A DNA stretch of 64,000 nt from Chitinophaga chungangae (GCF_017742215.1 NZ_JAGHKP010000003.1:492308-556307), one strand, 5' to 3'; shown: positions 1-8,599, counted from the first letter of the stretch. Program-made: numbers and translations. The notes: a model not told the origin generated them from the letters alone.

Positions 1-408
1 CACGTATGCGGGGAGATATTTATGTCCTGCCGCGCCGTACAGCCCGGTATTTGTAATGAACGTGATCCCGGAGGCTTTGGAAAGCCGCTTCAGCAGCAGC
101 GGGTCGCGGCCGAGGAAGTTGGGTGTGCATTCTCCCATAGCGCTGCAACCGAGCGTTTTCAGTTTTTGAAGATAAGGCAGTACGATGTTGAACACTTCGT
201 CCGGCTGATACCTTCCCGGTTTAATCTTGTCCGCGCCTATAAAATCCACCATCACATGTTCATGCGGCAGCACCGGCCCGAGCGCGGAAGGTTGTATCGC
301 ACCGTTCACCGTCATGATGAAAGGTGCTTTGGAAGCGGCTTTCAGCCAGGTGGCCGTGCCCAGCGCGGCGGGCAGCAGGGTGAGGAAATGTCTGCGGGAA
401 AGGGTCAT
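1..408 (-). CDS. Phosphotriesterase-family metal-dependent hydrolase, 5' part (runs off the left edge)
   Basis: Reading leftward from the ATG at 408-406 there is an open frame of 136 codons to base 1. It starts MTLSRRHFLTLLPAALG, a twin-arginine (Tat) type signal, so the product is probably exported folded. Residues near 48 read LPHEHVMVDF. The HxH motif in this position is the first metal-ligand pair of the phosphotriesterase/PHP TIM-barrel family, and the context 'MGECTPNFLGRD' fits the next strand. Family members hydrolyse phosphotriesters or lactones, often with unknown natural substrate. Only the N-terminal third is visible, so substrate cannot be stated. The gene is divergent from the ArsR operon to its right. 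Confidence 0.75.
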   Translation of the reverse strand, partial: MTLSRRHFLTLLPAALGTATWLKAASKAPFIMTVNGAIQPSALGPVLPHEHVMVDFIGADKIKPGRYQPDEVFNIVLPYLQKLKTLGCSAMGECTPNFLGRDPLLLKRLSKASGITFITNTGLYGAAGHKYLPAYV

Positions 409-495
409 CATCCTAAAGATATTGTTTCTTTTGAAGAGGGTTTGAAATTTAAATAGCTGGTTTTCAACCAATTCTTATATCCGCTCAAAAAAATA

Positions 496-542
496 TTTCT
501 CCGCAACCGAACGATTGCATATATTTGCAACCGAACGATTGC
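496..542 (+). promoter_or_regulatory. Promoter with two palindromic operators upstream of the ArsR-type repressor
   Basis: A 16-bp imperfect palindrome GCAACCGAACGATTGC occurs twice, at 503-518 and 527-542 (24 bp centre to centre). Between them lies TATATTTG (520-527), an exact match to the Bacteroidetes -7 element TAnnTTTG, with TTTC at 496-499 as a weak -33. One operator copy fills the spacer and the other covers the region just after the -7 element. A repressor bound here would block RNA polymerase, so autoregulation by the ArsR protein starting at 560 is inferred. Confidence 0.6.
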
Positions 543-559
543 GAATTAAACTCCGAACC

Positions 560-883
560 ATGAGAAGAGACGTATTCCAGGCCATCGCCGACCCCACTCG
601 CCGGCAGATCATCAACCTGATCGCCCAGCAAAGCCTGACGCCCAATGCCGTGGCAGACAGCTTCGATGTGAGCCGGCAGGCGATTTCCAAACATATCAAA
701 ATACTCACCGAATGCGGCCTGATCGTGATCAACCAGCAGGGGAGAGAACGGTTTTGTTATATCCAGGCGGAAAAACTAAACGAAGTAAGCGACTGGCTCG
801 AAGGTTTCAGGCAATTGTGGCAGCACCGCTTCGAGAAACTGGACAAGGTCCTGGCAGATATGCAAAAACAACCCAAAAAATAA
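560..883 (+). CDS. ArsR-family winged-helix transcriptional repressor
   Basis: 107 residues, starting MRRDVFQAIADPTRRQI, the standard opening of the ArsR/SmtB winged-helix fold used by the 'SRPBCC-associated' subfamily. The recognition helix reads DVSRQAISKHIKIL (about residues 35-48), followed by the wing GLIVINQQGRERFCYI. The cysteine clusters of metal-sensing ArsR proteins are absent, so a metal signal is unlikely. An in-frame ATG exists at 515 but would overlap the operator/promoter, so 560 is preferred. It lies 4 bp before an SRPBCC gene, the usual partner of this subfamily. It probably represses its own operon through the two palindromes just upstream. Confidence 0.9.
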   Translation: MRRDVFQAIADPTRRQIINLIAQQSLTPNAVADSFDVSRQAISKHIKILTECGLIVINQQGRERFCYIQAEKLNEVSDWLEGFRQLWQHRFEKLDKVLADMQKQPKK

Positions 884-887
884 AGGC

Positions 888-1379
888 ATGAAAACGAACA
901 ATCAAACCAAAGTAACCGCGGAGCCGGGCAAACAGGAGCTTTTTATCACCCGCCAGTTTGAAGCCCCGAGGGAGCTCGTATTTAAAGCGTTTACCGACCC
1001 CGGTATTGTATCGCAGTTCCTCGGCCCCCGCGATATGGTAATGACGATCGATCATTACAACATGAAGACCGGCGGGAGCTACCGTTACATCCACACCGAT
1101 CCGGCCGGCAACGAATACGCGTTCAACGGCGCCGTGCATGAAGTGACCTTCCCGGAAAGAATGATCCAGACCTTCGAATTCGAAGGCCTGCCGGAAAGAG
1201 GCCATGTAAGCCTGGACACCGCTTTGTTCGAACCGCTTCCCGGCAACCGCACGCAGCTCACCATGCATTCGGTATTCCGCTCCGTAGCCGACCGCGACGG
1301 CATTGTGGCCGCTGGCATGGAACGTGGCATCAGGGAAGGTTTCGAGCGGCTCGACGAATTTTTTGTAAAAAACAGCTGA
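888..1379 (+). CDS. SRPBCC / AHSA1-like domain protein
   Basis: 163 residues. The opening 'ITRQFEAPRELVFKAFTDP' and the closing 'GMERGIREGFERLDEFF' are the signature ends of the activator-of-Hsp90-ATPase-1-like branch of the SRPBCC (START-like) superfamily, a helix-grip fold with a hydrophobic ligand cavity. No catalytic residues are defined for this group. It is the second gene of the ArsR-SRPBCC-VOC operon, starting 4 bp after the repressor stop. In comparable operons it is thought to bind or help remove a small hydrophobic compound, but ligand and role here are unknown. Confidence 0.88.
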   Translation: MKTNNQTKVTAEPGKQELFITRQFEAPRELVFKAFTDPGIVSQFLGPRDMVMTIDHYNMKTGGSYRYIHTDPAGNEYAFNGAVHEVTFPERMIQTFEFEGLPERGHVSLDTALFEPLPGNRTQLTMHSVFRSVADRDGIVAAGMERGIREGFERLDEFFVKNS

Positions 1380-1400
1380 TCATTTCTAAAACCAAACTAT

Positions 1401-1808
1401 ATGAAACAATTCTGGATCAATCTCCCAGTCAAAGACGTAAAAAGGTCAAAAGAATTTTTTGGCAAACTGGGCTTTCAATTCAATCCCCAATACGGCGACC
1501 AGCCTAACTCCGCCAGCCTGCTGCTCGGCGATAAAGGCGTGGTGGTGATGCTGTTCGACGAGCCTACTTTCAAAGGGTTTACCAACACGGAAGTGGCAGA
1601 CAGGAAACAAACCGAAGTGTTGCTTTCCATCGACGCGCAAAGTAAAGAGGAAGTGGACGAAATGGCAAAAAAGGCTGTGGAAGCGGGCGGTGCCAGCAGT
1701 CACAAACCTTCGCAGATGCAGGGCTGGATGTATGGCTGCGTATTCTCGGACCCCGACGGCCACCGTTGGAACGTGCTGTACATGGACATGAGTAAGATGC
1801 CGAAATAA
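1401..1808 (+). CDS. VOC-superfamily (glyoxalase/bleomycin-resistance fold) protein
   Basis: 135 residues with the paired beta-alpha-beta-beta-beta layout of the vicinal oxygen chelate fold. The first half opens 'FWINLPVKDVKRSKEFFGKLGF', and the second half ends 'GCVFSDPDGHRWNVLYMD', where DPDGH..N is the typical C-terminal motif. Members bind a divalent metal and act as glyoxalases, dioxygenases or resistance proteins. The sequence does not allow a choice. It lies 21 bp after the SRPBCC gene and is followed by a terminator, so it closes the operon. Confidence 0.88.
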   Translation: MKQFWINLPVKDVKRSKEFFGKLGFQFNPQYGDQPNSASLLLGDKGVVVMLFDEPTFKGFTNTEVADRKQTEVLLSIDAQSKEEVDEMAKKAVEAGGASSHKPSQMQGWMYGCVFSDPDGHRWNVLYMDMSKMPK

Positions 1809-1834
1809 GCTGAAGAACATTTATTTCGATTCAG

Positions 1835-1862
1835 AAAGCCTTCAGTGTATGCTGAAAGCTTT
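1835..1862. terminator. Terminator hairpin between the VOC gene and tssG
   Basis: Stem AAAGCCTTCAG / CTGAAAGCTTT (one mismatch) with a 6-nt loop, followed by a T-run on the plus strand and preceded by A residues. It lies between convergent genes and could serve both directions. Confidence 0.6.
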
Positions 1863-1885
1863 TTGAGTTTGTGCGCATTCTTCGT

Positions 1886-2818
1886 TTACGCCAGGTGCAT
1901 CACATACCCCAATGCGCCTTCTCCGCCCAGTACCATCGTTTTTTCCTCTTCTTTGAGAAGGATGTCGAGCCGCACGTCCAAAGCGGCCGGTACAAAATAA
2001 GCCACCAGCCAGCGCAGGATCTTTTCGAGGCGGGCGCCGGGCAATAATTGCAATGCCTGCTTCGAAGAAACAGGGCCTGCCGCGATCACGACTTCCCCGT
2101 CTCCTTCGGCGAACGAATCGCCGCAGATCATGTCTACGCCCAGCGTACAATCGCCAGCGCGGTTGCCGTTCAGCGGTGTGCCGGTCATGTTATGAAGCGG
2201 GGTGCCGACGGTTACGCTGACGGGCATTTGCAGCAGCAGCTCGGTGATGCTGGCCAGTTTTTCCATAACGCCTTTGGTTTCGTTGAGGTAGGGGATCATG
2301 TGCAGGAAAATATTGGCCTGCTGCTGATCGAGCAACGGGAAAATTTCCCAGGCGGAATGAAAAATGCGGATGAGGTCGTCATAAATACTTTTTTTATCGA
2401 TCTTGTTTTCCCGCAGTTCAATGAGAATGCGAAACAGGTTGATCTCGGCTTCCAGCGGCAGGAAAAATTTCCGCGCTTCTTTTTCTTCCTGTTTATGCCG
2501 CCTGATCTGGCCGATGATCTCATCGGTGGTGCGGGTGGACGAATAAGGAACGGGCTGATGGAAAAGCCCTTCCGGCAGCATGTCGTACAAACCCTCGCGG
2601 CTGCTGCGGATGCAGAGCATTTGTTTGCCGCTGCCTTCGGGAGTGAACCATTCCACGCTCAGCACGTCTTTGGCGAAGTTGCGGCGGCTGTTGCCGGAAG
2701 GCCAGATGAAAATGTCTTCCGGGCTGAAGCCCGATTCCACCAGCTCGGCCGCCAGCACAGAGGCTTTGTAGTCCGTCTCGAAGTTGTTGAGGTTGAAAGA
2801 TCGGGAATTGTCGTTCAT
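1886..2818 (-). CDS. tssG: T6SS baseplate subunit TssG (T6SSiii type)
   Basis: 310 residues. No catalytic motif is expected, since TssG forms the wedge of the T6SS baseplate together with TssE, TssF and TssK. Identification rests on the N-terminal pattern 'LVESGFSPEDIFIWPSGNSRRNF' and 'SREGLYDMLPEGLFHQP', resembling the Bacteroidetes TssG opening, and on position as the last gene of the run tssE-F-N-K-G. It starts 68 bp after tssK. Sequence similarity to the proteobacterial protein is low, so the name depends partly on gene order. Confidence 0.75.
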   Translation of the reverse strand: MNDNSRSFNLNNFETDYKASVLAAELVESGFSPEDIFIWPSGNSRRNFAKDVLSVEWFTPEGSGKQMLCIRSSREGLYDMLPEGLFHQPVPYSSTRTTDEIIGQIRRHKQEEKEARKFFLPLEAEINLFRILIELRENKIDKKSIYDDLIRIFHSAWEIFPLLDQQQANIFLHMIPYLNETKGVMEKLASITELLLQMPVSVTVGTPLHNMTGTPLNGNRAGDCTLGVDMICGDSFAEGDGEVVIAAGPVSSKQALQLLPGARLEKILRWLVAYFVPAALDVRLDILLKEEEKTMVLGGEGALGYVMHLA

Positions 2819-2886
2819 GACAGAAATTGATCGTTCTGGAAATGTATGATTAGCACTTGCAAGCAGATGGATGCTGCCTCACTCCG

Positions 2887-4041
2887 TCAATCCAGCAAAC
2901 TCCACGAGCTGCGCACGCGCGTTTGTTCCACCAGTTTCTGCTCCGCCACCACGATGTTCTCTTTCCGCTGGCCGATAAATTCAAGACTGGCCAGTTTGTT
3001 CCACAATGCGGCAAGCACCTGCATGCAGCTGTTCACCTGCTCCAGCGAAATCCGGATGTTGTAATGATCGTACACCACATCGATCGTGCGCATGAGCAGG
3101 TCTTCGAAATTGCCCGGCGTAACGTCTTTCCACTCGTAAAAATATTTCAGCATCTCTTCTTTTTCCCGCGCACCCGGGTAGTGCAGCGACGTATGGAAGA
3201 TGTGCGCGAGGTTGGAAAAACAATTCACCAGCATCACCGGCGGCTGTTGATGCACGATGTTGCGGTACGGGAAAAATATCTGCGCGATATAATCCAGCAA
3301 ACGTTCCGCGAGCATTTTGATGTTGGAAGCCAGCGGCGTGCGGTTGTCTCGCGCGGCCACTTTTTCGATGATGCGCAGGCTGCTGAGCTGTATTTCGTTG
3401 AGCAGGATGCTGAAACGCTCGTAATACCGGATCAACCCGGGGTGACTGATAACGGCCGCCGATGGCGGGATGTACAATTCGTTCACCGTTGTGCGGCCGT
3501 TTTGCCGGGTGAGTTGACCGATCACAAGATGATGCAGGCCCATTTCCGCGGCTTCCACCTGCGAAGCGGGCAATATATTCAGTTCGTAATGATGCGCGGC
3601 ATAAGGATGGCGCGGCGGCGTTTCCTCCGGGTCGGGCACGCCCGCGGGCACACGTTCGTACGGGTTCATCGCCAGTACGATGCTGTAGGGAATGTTTACG
3701 TTTTCCGCCTCATCGTCTGCCTGGAAACTGAACTGTTTCACCAGCTGATGATCATATTCCTGCGGCATAAAATGGAACCGCACACCGCCGGACGTAATGG
3801 CGTTGCAATGCCGCAGCCGCACTTCCACCTGGCCCGCCATCCGCTCGGTGATCTCGAAATCGCAGGAAAGGCGCTGGCCGCGGTAAGGCGGCAGCAAACC
3901 GAAATCGTAACTGCGCAGGAAAACGGACGCGGTATCGCGCAGCGTATCCGTAAAATGATTTTCCGTATCGTTGAACTGGCGGCGGGAAATTTTCATTCCA
4001 TCCACCCAGTTCACAGCATGGTGTTTGACAGGATATAACAT
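2887..4041 (-). CDS. tssK: T6SS baseplate subunit TssK (T6SSiii type)
   Basis: 384 residues. The N-terminus 'HHAVNWVDGMKISRRQFNDTENHF' is the counterpart of the TssK signature W-x-x-G-M-x-[x]n-H/QF. TssK is the trimeric adaptor that links the baseplate wedges to the inner-membrane complex. In T6SSiii, TssK must dock on the TssN-containing complex, because TssJ/L/M are missing. The gene starts 25 bp after tssN and shares its transcript. Length is shorter than the roughly 450 residues of proteobacterial TssK. Confidence 0.8.
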   Translation of the reverse strand: MLYPVKHHAVNWVDGMKISRRQFNDTENHFTDTLRDTASVFLRSYDFGLLPPYRGQRLSCDFEITERMAGQVEVRLRHCNAITSGGVRFHFMPQEYDHQLVKQFSFQADDEAENVNIPYSIVLAMNPYERVPAGVPDPEETPPRHPYAAHHYELNILPASQVEAAEMGLHHLVIGQLTRQNGRTTVNELYIPPSAAVISHPGLIRYYERFSILLNEIQLSSLRIIEKVAARDNRTPLASNIKMLAERLLDYIAQIFFPYRNIVHQQPPVMLVNCFSNLAHIFHTSLHYPGAREKEEMLKYFYEWKDVTPGNFEDLLMRTIDVVYDHYNIRISLEQVNSCMQVLAALWNKLASLEFIGQRKENIVVAEQKLVEQTRVRSSWSLLD

Positions 4042-4066
4042 AAGAATTCCGTTTCTGTGTAATGCC

Positions 4067-4969
4067 TCAGAGTATCACCACCCTGTCTTCCCCCGCGGCT
4101 TCGTGCTGCAGGCGGGTAACTCTCCGGGCGAAAATGGTATACTTTTCCCTGACCTGGTTCTTACCCACGCTGAGCGCCGGGTCTATAAACTGTTTCCTCC
4201 TGAAGAAAGACGGCTTCAGGTAAAATATCCAGCCGTATGCCTCGCCTTCCTCCGAACGGAAATGAATGCCGTTGCGGGGGAATTTGACATTGTAGTCGTC
4301 GATGAATTTTTTGAACCACTCGCCGAAATTCATTTCCGGCGGGGCTTTTACTTTTACTTTCAGCGGCGAAGGATCGGCCGCGCCTTTGAACAATTCCACT
4401 TCCAGTACTTTCAGCTTGTCGAGATCAACATCGTACATGTCCAGCAGCGGCGCTTTTTCAGGATAATACCATACGGTGTAGATCTCTGACGGGATGTCCG
4501 TCATGGCAATGTATGCCCACCAAAATACCGGCGGCACAAAAAACGCCAGCACCGAAGAGCCGGCCAGCCAGCCGTAATCGAGGCCATTGAAGCGGTTGAA
4601 CACGAGCTGGAACAGGTAAATGCCGAGCAGTCCTACGATGAGGCCGAACAACACCAGCATGCCTTTGCGTTCCACGAGCGTTTCCGGCATATGCCGGTTC
4701 AGTATCACAACAGCCGTAACGCCCAGCAGCAGGTATGCGATCTGTGCGAGCAAATATCCCCAGGGCATAAACTGCAGCCCGAGCAAACCAAAAAATCCCG
4801 GCAGGCCCAGTGCGAGGCCGGTCAGCAAAAGGGCTACCACCAGCCGGCGGCTGCCCATGATGCGGTTCTTTTTGTTCAGCACGATCATTACCGCCGCCAT
4901 GATCACGGCGATCAGCGGGAACAGAATATAACTGACGAAGGTCGATTTTACATCCATAATTATGGTCAA
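4067..4969 (-). CDS. tssN: T6SSiii inner-membrane protein TssN
   Basis: 300 residues. The N-terminal half (about 1-170) holds five strongly hydrophobic segments: residues 10-30, 42-65, 70-90, 105-125 and 135-160. The C-terminal 130 residues are soluble and charged, with 'FRSEEGEAYGWIFYLKPSFFRRKQF' near the end (written here in part only as a landmark at about residues 245-270). This architecture and the position between tssF and tssK fit TssN, a component specific to Bacteroidetes T6SS that replaces the TssL/TssM membrane complex. A second in-frame ATG (4957) is an alternative start. It begins 14 bp after tssF. Confidence 0.8.
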   Translation of the reverse strand: MTIIMDVKSTFVSYILFPLIAVIMAAVMIVLNKKNRIMGSRRLVVALLLTGLALGLPGFFGLLGLQFMPWGYLLAQIAYLLLGVTAVVILNRHMPETLVERKGMLVLFGLIVGLLGIYLFQLVFNRFNGLDYGWLAGSSVLAFFVPPVFWWAYIAMTDIPSEIYTVWYYPEKAPLLDMYDVDLDKLKVLEVELFKGAADPSPLKVKVKAPPEMNFGEWFKKFIDDYNVKFPRNGIHFRSEEGEAYGWIFYLKPSFFRRKQFIDPALSVGKNQVREKYTIFARRVTRLQHEAAGEDRVVIL

Positions 4970-4983
4970 CAGTTCGGATTATC

Positions 4984-6825
4984 TCAATCAAGGAATATAC
5001 GGTAGCTCGCCTGTATGCCGCTGCGCGTGTTCAGTTTGTGCAGCAGCTGCTTGCCGGCGAGCTCCCATTCCTCGCGTGAATAAGGGTGATTGGGCGCCTG
5101 CGTGATATATACGTCGGTCGTTTTTTTTAAGCCTTCTTTCGGATGAACGGACGCCATCACGCCGCGCTTCACTTTCACTTCGGCCAAACGCTGGCCCAGC
5201 TCATGTTTACAGAAATTGCGGATGTCGTCTTCCGTCACGATCCTGTCCCGCGTGGTAAGCGCATATTTGTACGCCTGCAACAGGTCTCCCTGGTCTGCCG
5301 CCCTGCGCCCGCCCGCCGGTTTGCTCACCAGCTGCAGCGAATCCGCCCGCGTGCCCGCGCCTTCGAACTGCGTCAGTGCCAATCCGCCGCGAAGCTGGTG
5401 CGCGGCTTCGCTTTGCGTGGTCCAGTATTCGAGGTACATCACTTCCACGGCCTGCTGCGGTTTTACGATCACATAACGGGTGGATTCGGTCATGTCGCTA
5501 AGACTGTGCCGCGCTTTCTGCTCCACCAGCGCAATGTTCTGCCGCAGGTTCCGGAGCACGTCGGTGAGGAAGTCGTAGCCGTATGCGGAAAACGCCGCGC
5601 TTTCGTCGCGCAGCAGCTCGAACAGGTAATCGATCATTTCGCGCGCGTTGCGGCTGTCGAACCGTTCGGCGCCGCCCAGCCGCACGGAATATGAATCTTC
5701 TTCCTGCGCCGCGCCGTCGTTGTACGACACGGGATGGTATTGCCTGCCTTTGCTGTCGGTCAGCTGGTGCACGCTGAAAAAAGATTCGTTCAGCTCCGGT
5801 TTCACGGGTATGATGCTGCCGATGCCCCTGAAGCGGTGTTTGATCTTGTGCAGGCGGCGGTTGAGCACGGGAAAGGTGTTCAGCTGCACGTCCATATTAT
5901 CGAGCAGTGGCTGCTGCAATGCCGCGGGCATGGTAAGCCGCAGCCAGAGCAGCGGCTCCTGCAGGCGGTTCAGGTCGTTTTCCGCGAAGACGCCCTCAAA
6001 CTCCGCAGGGTAGAATTGCTGTGCTTGTTCCTGCAGGTGGAGGGAGACGGTCAGGAAATGATCGCGGTAATATTCCATCACGTCGCGGATAATGACGGGC
6101 ATGGTATCGAACGCGATGGTTTTGCCGAGCAGCCCGCGCGCGGAAGAAAGCGCGTCCGCATCGAAAGGGAAGCCGTTTTCCGCGGGCAATATTTGCCCGT
6201 TCACTGCGCATTCGCTGAGCGCCAGCAGTTTATAATATTCGTGATCGAAAGAAAAATGCGGCCAGTTGAAATACAACGGAAATTTTTCTTCCCCCGTTAT
6301 CCCGCTGCCGGCGCGTATCCCGAGCCATACGCTGCGCCCCGGGAGAAATCCCTGCGCGGCGGCCTGCAAATTTTTCCCCTTTTTGAGGTCGTAGTGGTAC
6401 AGCCGGTTGCCGGTAGCAAGGTATTGCACCTGTGCGTCGTGTATGCGTGCGGGCACGGCGGGCGTAAAGAACACGTCCTGCGCGGCGCCGGTATCGCCCG
6501 GTTTGCGCGGGCCATATATAAAATGTGTATGATCGGGCAACGTTTCGGAAGCGTCGAGCGGAACGGCCTGCATGAGCGCATGCGCGGGCAGGGGCGCGGT
6601 GAGCAGGTCCGGCGTGAGCAGCGAGGCCAGCTTGCCCAGCAGGCGCTTCTCGGTGTTGCGCAGGTCGTTGCCGAGACTGTACAGTTCCGCGCTGAGCGCT
6701 TCGACCAGGAGGCGCACCATCGGGTCCAGCTCGGCGGCGGAGCGGATGCCCCAGAAATCCGCCGCGCTTTGCAGCATGCGGGCGCGGATGTCTTCCCGCG
6801 ATGTATAATGTAAAGGAAACTGCAT
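4984..6825 (-). CDS. tssF: T6SS baseplate subunit TssF
   Basis: 613 residues, close to the usual TssF length. The N-terminus has the family pattern of a DP-x-V-x-R-L motif ('AELDPMVRLLVEALSAELYSL', about residues 33-53), followed by a segment ending 'LLTPDLLTAPLPAHALMQ', which matches the L-x-P-x-x-x-x-P-x-P landmark of TssF. TssF is the large wedge protein of the baseplate, related to phage T4 gp6. The gene lies 3 bp after tssE. Like most of the locus it has high GC and no anomalies. Confidence 0.88.
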   Translation of the reverse strand: MQFPLHYTSREDIRARMLQSAADFWGIRSAAELDPMVRLLVEALSAELYSLGNDLRNTEKRLLGKLASLLTPDLLTAPLPAHALMQAVPLDASETLPDHTHFIYGPRKPGDTGAAQDVFFTPAVPARIHDAQVQYLATGNRLYHYDLKKGKNLQAAAQGFLPGRSVWLGIRAGSGITGEEKFPLYFNWPHFSFDHEYYKLLALSECAVNGQILPAENGFPFDADALSSARGLLGKTIAFDTMPVIIRDVMEYYRDHFLTVSLHLQEQAQQFYPAEFEGVFAENDLNRLQEPLLWLRLTMPAALQQPLLDNMDVQLNTFPVLNRRLHKIKHRFRGIGSIIPVKPELNESFFSVHQLTDSKGRQYHPVSYNDGAAQEEDSYSVRLGGAERFDSRNAREMIDYLFELLRDESAAFSAYGYDFLTDVLRNLRQNIALVEQKARHSLSDMTESTRYVIVKPQQAVEVMYLEYWTTQSEAAHQLRGGLALTQFEGAGTRADSLQLVSKPAGGRRAADQGDLLQAYKYALTTRDRIVTEDDIRNFCKHELGQRLAEVKVKRGVMASVHPKEGLKKTTDVYITQAPNHPYSREEWELAGKQLLHKLNTRSGIQASYRIFLD

Positions 6826-6828
6826 AAT

Positions 6829-7266
6829 TTATTCAGATGACAGCGGGCTCAAAAAAAGTGCCGTAGTGAATACGTAATTTTCTCCCGTGGCGGCCAGCTT
6901 CCCGGTAACGGTCACTTCCGCCTTTTTTTTGATCTCCGTGATGCGCCGCAGCGGGAACACCTTTTCAACGTCTTCCACTTTCAGGAATGCCTCTACGCCA
7001 GTCAGTCTCGTTTCCTGCGTGCGCACGCTGCGTTTGATGCCCTGCGCCATTTTATCTTCCCACATCGCTTCGTTGACGATCAGTTCAAAATCAAGCTCCC
7101 AGATCTCGCAACCGAAATCAGGATCGAAGCGGTGCTCGCCGAAGCGCGAGAAAATGATCAGTTCAATATGCTGGCTGATAGAAACGCCCGCATCGCAGGT
7201 TTCAAGGGGCTGGTGGGCATACAGCCTTTTGAAGTCGAACGGTTTTTTATAAAATATGGCATTCAT
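6829..7266 (-). CDS. tssE: T6SS baseplate subunit TssE (gp25-like)
   Basis: 145 residues. 'SISQHIELIIFSRFGEHRFDPDFGCEIWELDF' covers the gp25 core at about residues 29-60, including the conserved R-x-G-E-x-R/H-x-x-P-x-[F]G signature. gp25-like proteins sit at the sheath-baseplate interface and start sheath assembly. It is the first gene of the leftward T6SS operon, with its promoter in the 257-bp divergent region shared with the tssO operon. Confidence 0.88.
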   Translation of the reverse strand: MNAIFYKKPFDFKRLYAHQPLETCDAGVSISQHIELIIFSRFGEHRFDPDFGCEIWELDFELIVNEAMWEDKMAQGIKRSVRTQETRLTGVEAFLKVEDVEKVFPLRRITEIKKKAEVTVTGKLAATGENYVFTTALFLSPLSSE

Positions 7267-7523
7267 GTGGTTAACAGGTTACTTCATTCAAATCTAAATA
7301 AATTCGCGATAAATTCATTTTTCAGCATAATTTTTGTTTGTATCTTCGGAACCACGGGAGATGATTTGCATATTAGTTAACCTTAATATGAAAAGCCTGG
7401 TGACGCGCAACATAGAGACCATATAGAAGAAACCATACTGGAACCCAGCGCCCGTTGTTCTTGAATTGTATAACCCGGTTACCCAAACATTTGGCCGTAT
7501 CCGAAAGCCTGAAACCATGATTT
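7267..7523. promoter_or_regulatory. Divergent promoter region between the two T6SS operons, with a leader motif shared with tssD
   Basis: A 257-bp non-coding stretch separates tssE (minus) and tssO (plus). On the plus strand TATCTTCG at 7341-7348 matches the Bacteroidetes -7 consensus TAnnTTTG with one substitution and is followed by GGAAC. Further down, at 7417-7446, the motif CCATA-x3-AAG-x-AAACCATAC-xx-GAACCC appears; a close copy lies ahead of tssD at 17141-17169. The shared promoter plus leader motif suggests joint control of the two transcripts. Confidence 0.4.
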
Positions 7524-8036
7524 ATGAAGCCTGTCAATCAGCATGAACTGAATAAGGGATATTTCAACTTCATCATTCATTTCGTTGTGCTCGTGCTTTT
7601 CGTCGTGCTGTGCGCGGCCGGATTTTTTATGACTTCCCGCCAGGAGCTGAAGCTGCTTTCCGCGCAGGCGCACCGTTACGACCAGCAGGCATACCAGCGC
7701 GAAGAGCTTACCGCGCGTTTCGACCAGGTGCTGCACAAGCTGCGCGCACTAAGCCAGTACGTGAATGCGGATGCGCGCGAGCTCAGCAACCAGGCGCTGC
7801 TGATCAACGGCGTGCAGGTGGAAAACAACCGTGTGCGCGGCATGCTGGAGGCCGAACGCGGCCAGCCCGCACCGGGCCATGAATTGTACGGGAAAATGAC
7901 GCGGCAGGTGGTGGCGCTCGCCAGCCTGAAAGATTCCCTTTCGCAAACCCGCTTCAGCACCGAAAGCCTTCGCCAGCAATTGGATGCATGCGGGCTCGCC
8001 ACCAAAAATGCCATCAAAAAACTGAACCGGTATTAA
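7524..8036 (+). CDS. tssO: T6SSiii trans-envelope protein TssO
   Basis: 170 residues: a short cytoplasmic N-terminus, one transmembrane helix (about 17-37, rich in F/V/L), then a periplasmic region dominated by heptad-like helices (40-165). This is the bitopic layout of TssO, a T6SSiii-specific component of the envelope complex that replaces TssJLM. It is the first gene of the rightward arm, followed 49 bp later by a second protein with the same layout. Assignment is by architecture and gene order, since the sequence has no catalytic motif. Confidence 0.65.
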   Translation: MKPVNQHELNKGYFNFIIHFVVLVLFVVLCAAGFFMTSRQELKLLSAQAHRYDQQAYQREELTARFDQVLHKLRALSQYVNADARELSNQALLINGVQVENNRVRGMLEAERGQPAPGHELYGKMTRQVVALASLKDSLSQTRFSTESLRQQLDACGLATKNAIKKLNRY

Positions 8037-8085
8037 CGGTCAGGCAGTTTGTTTTTTATCATCCCAAACCCAAGCATACGTTTAA

Positions 8086-8586
8086 ATGGCGCATCTGAGC
8101 ATCAAAGAAAGGCAGGAACAGTTCATTTTCCTGTTCATCCTCACCCTCGTTACCACCGGCCTGCTGGCCTGGCTGCTTTTTGGCGCCGGCAATCACGCCG
8201 CGGGAAATATGAAGCAAAAATTATCGCAGCGTATGCTGGAAGAGGAACAATTCTCCAAAGCCGTGGCGGAAGTGCAGCCCATGGTCGATTCTACTTACAA
8301 AAGGATCATGGATTTCGATCCCACAGTAACGGCGCTGTTCCTTGAATCGGACATCCTCAACGCCATCGCGGGCATCAAAGCAGCGTACCAGCGCAAAGCG
8401 CACGACCTGAAATACAAGACCTTCAGCCAGGAAGCGCAGCTGCTGGAAATTCTCTTTTACGATAAAAAAGAACTGCGCGGCAATTACCGCAACATTCAAA
8501 AGCTCGAGCAGGACCTGGAGAATTGCAAACTCTCGCAGCGCGGCCTCCAGGAAGCCTTCATCAGCAGAAACCGCCAACAACCCTAA
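8086..8586 (+). CDS. Second TssO-like bitopic T6SSiii membrane protein
   Basis: 166 residues. 'FIFLFILTLVTTGLLAWLLF' at about residues 13-32 forms a single transmembrane helix, followed by a long helical periplasmic part. It has the same size and layout as the preceding gene and lies between it and the PKD-domain gene. Either the locus carries two TssO paralogues or this copy takes the place of another T6SSiii-only component. The two proteins share the opening of the soluble region (multiple Q/E/L heptads) but little exact identity by eye. It ends 13 bp before the next gene. Confidence 0.55.
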   Translation: MAHLSIKERQEQFIFLFILTLVTTGLLAWLLFGAGNHAAGNMKQKLSQRMLEEEQFSKAVAEVQPMVDSTYKRIMDFDPTVTALFLESDILNAIAGIKAAYQRKAHDLKYKTFSQEAQLLEILFYDKKELRGNYRNIQKLEQDLENCKLSQRGLQEAFISRNRQQP

Positions 8587-8599
8587 CGGATAAAGATCA

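Noticed and set aside
2857..4038. 393-codon plus-strand frame opposite tssK
   Set aside because: Shadow of tssK with shadow-like composition; the minus-strand protein has family motifs and fits the operon.
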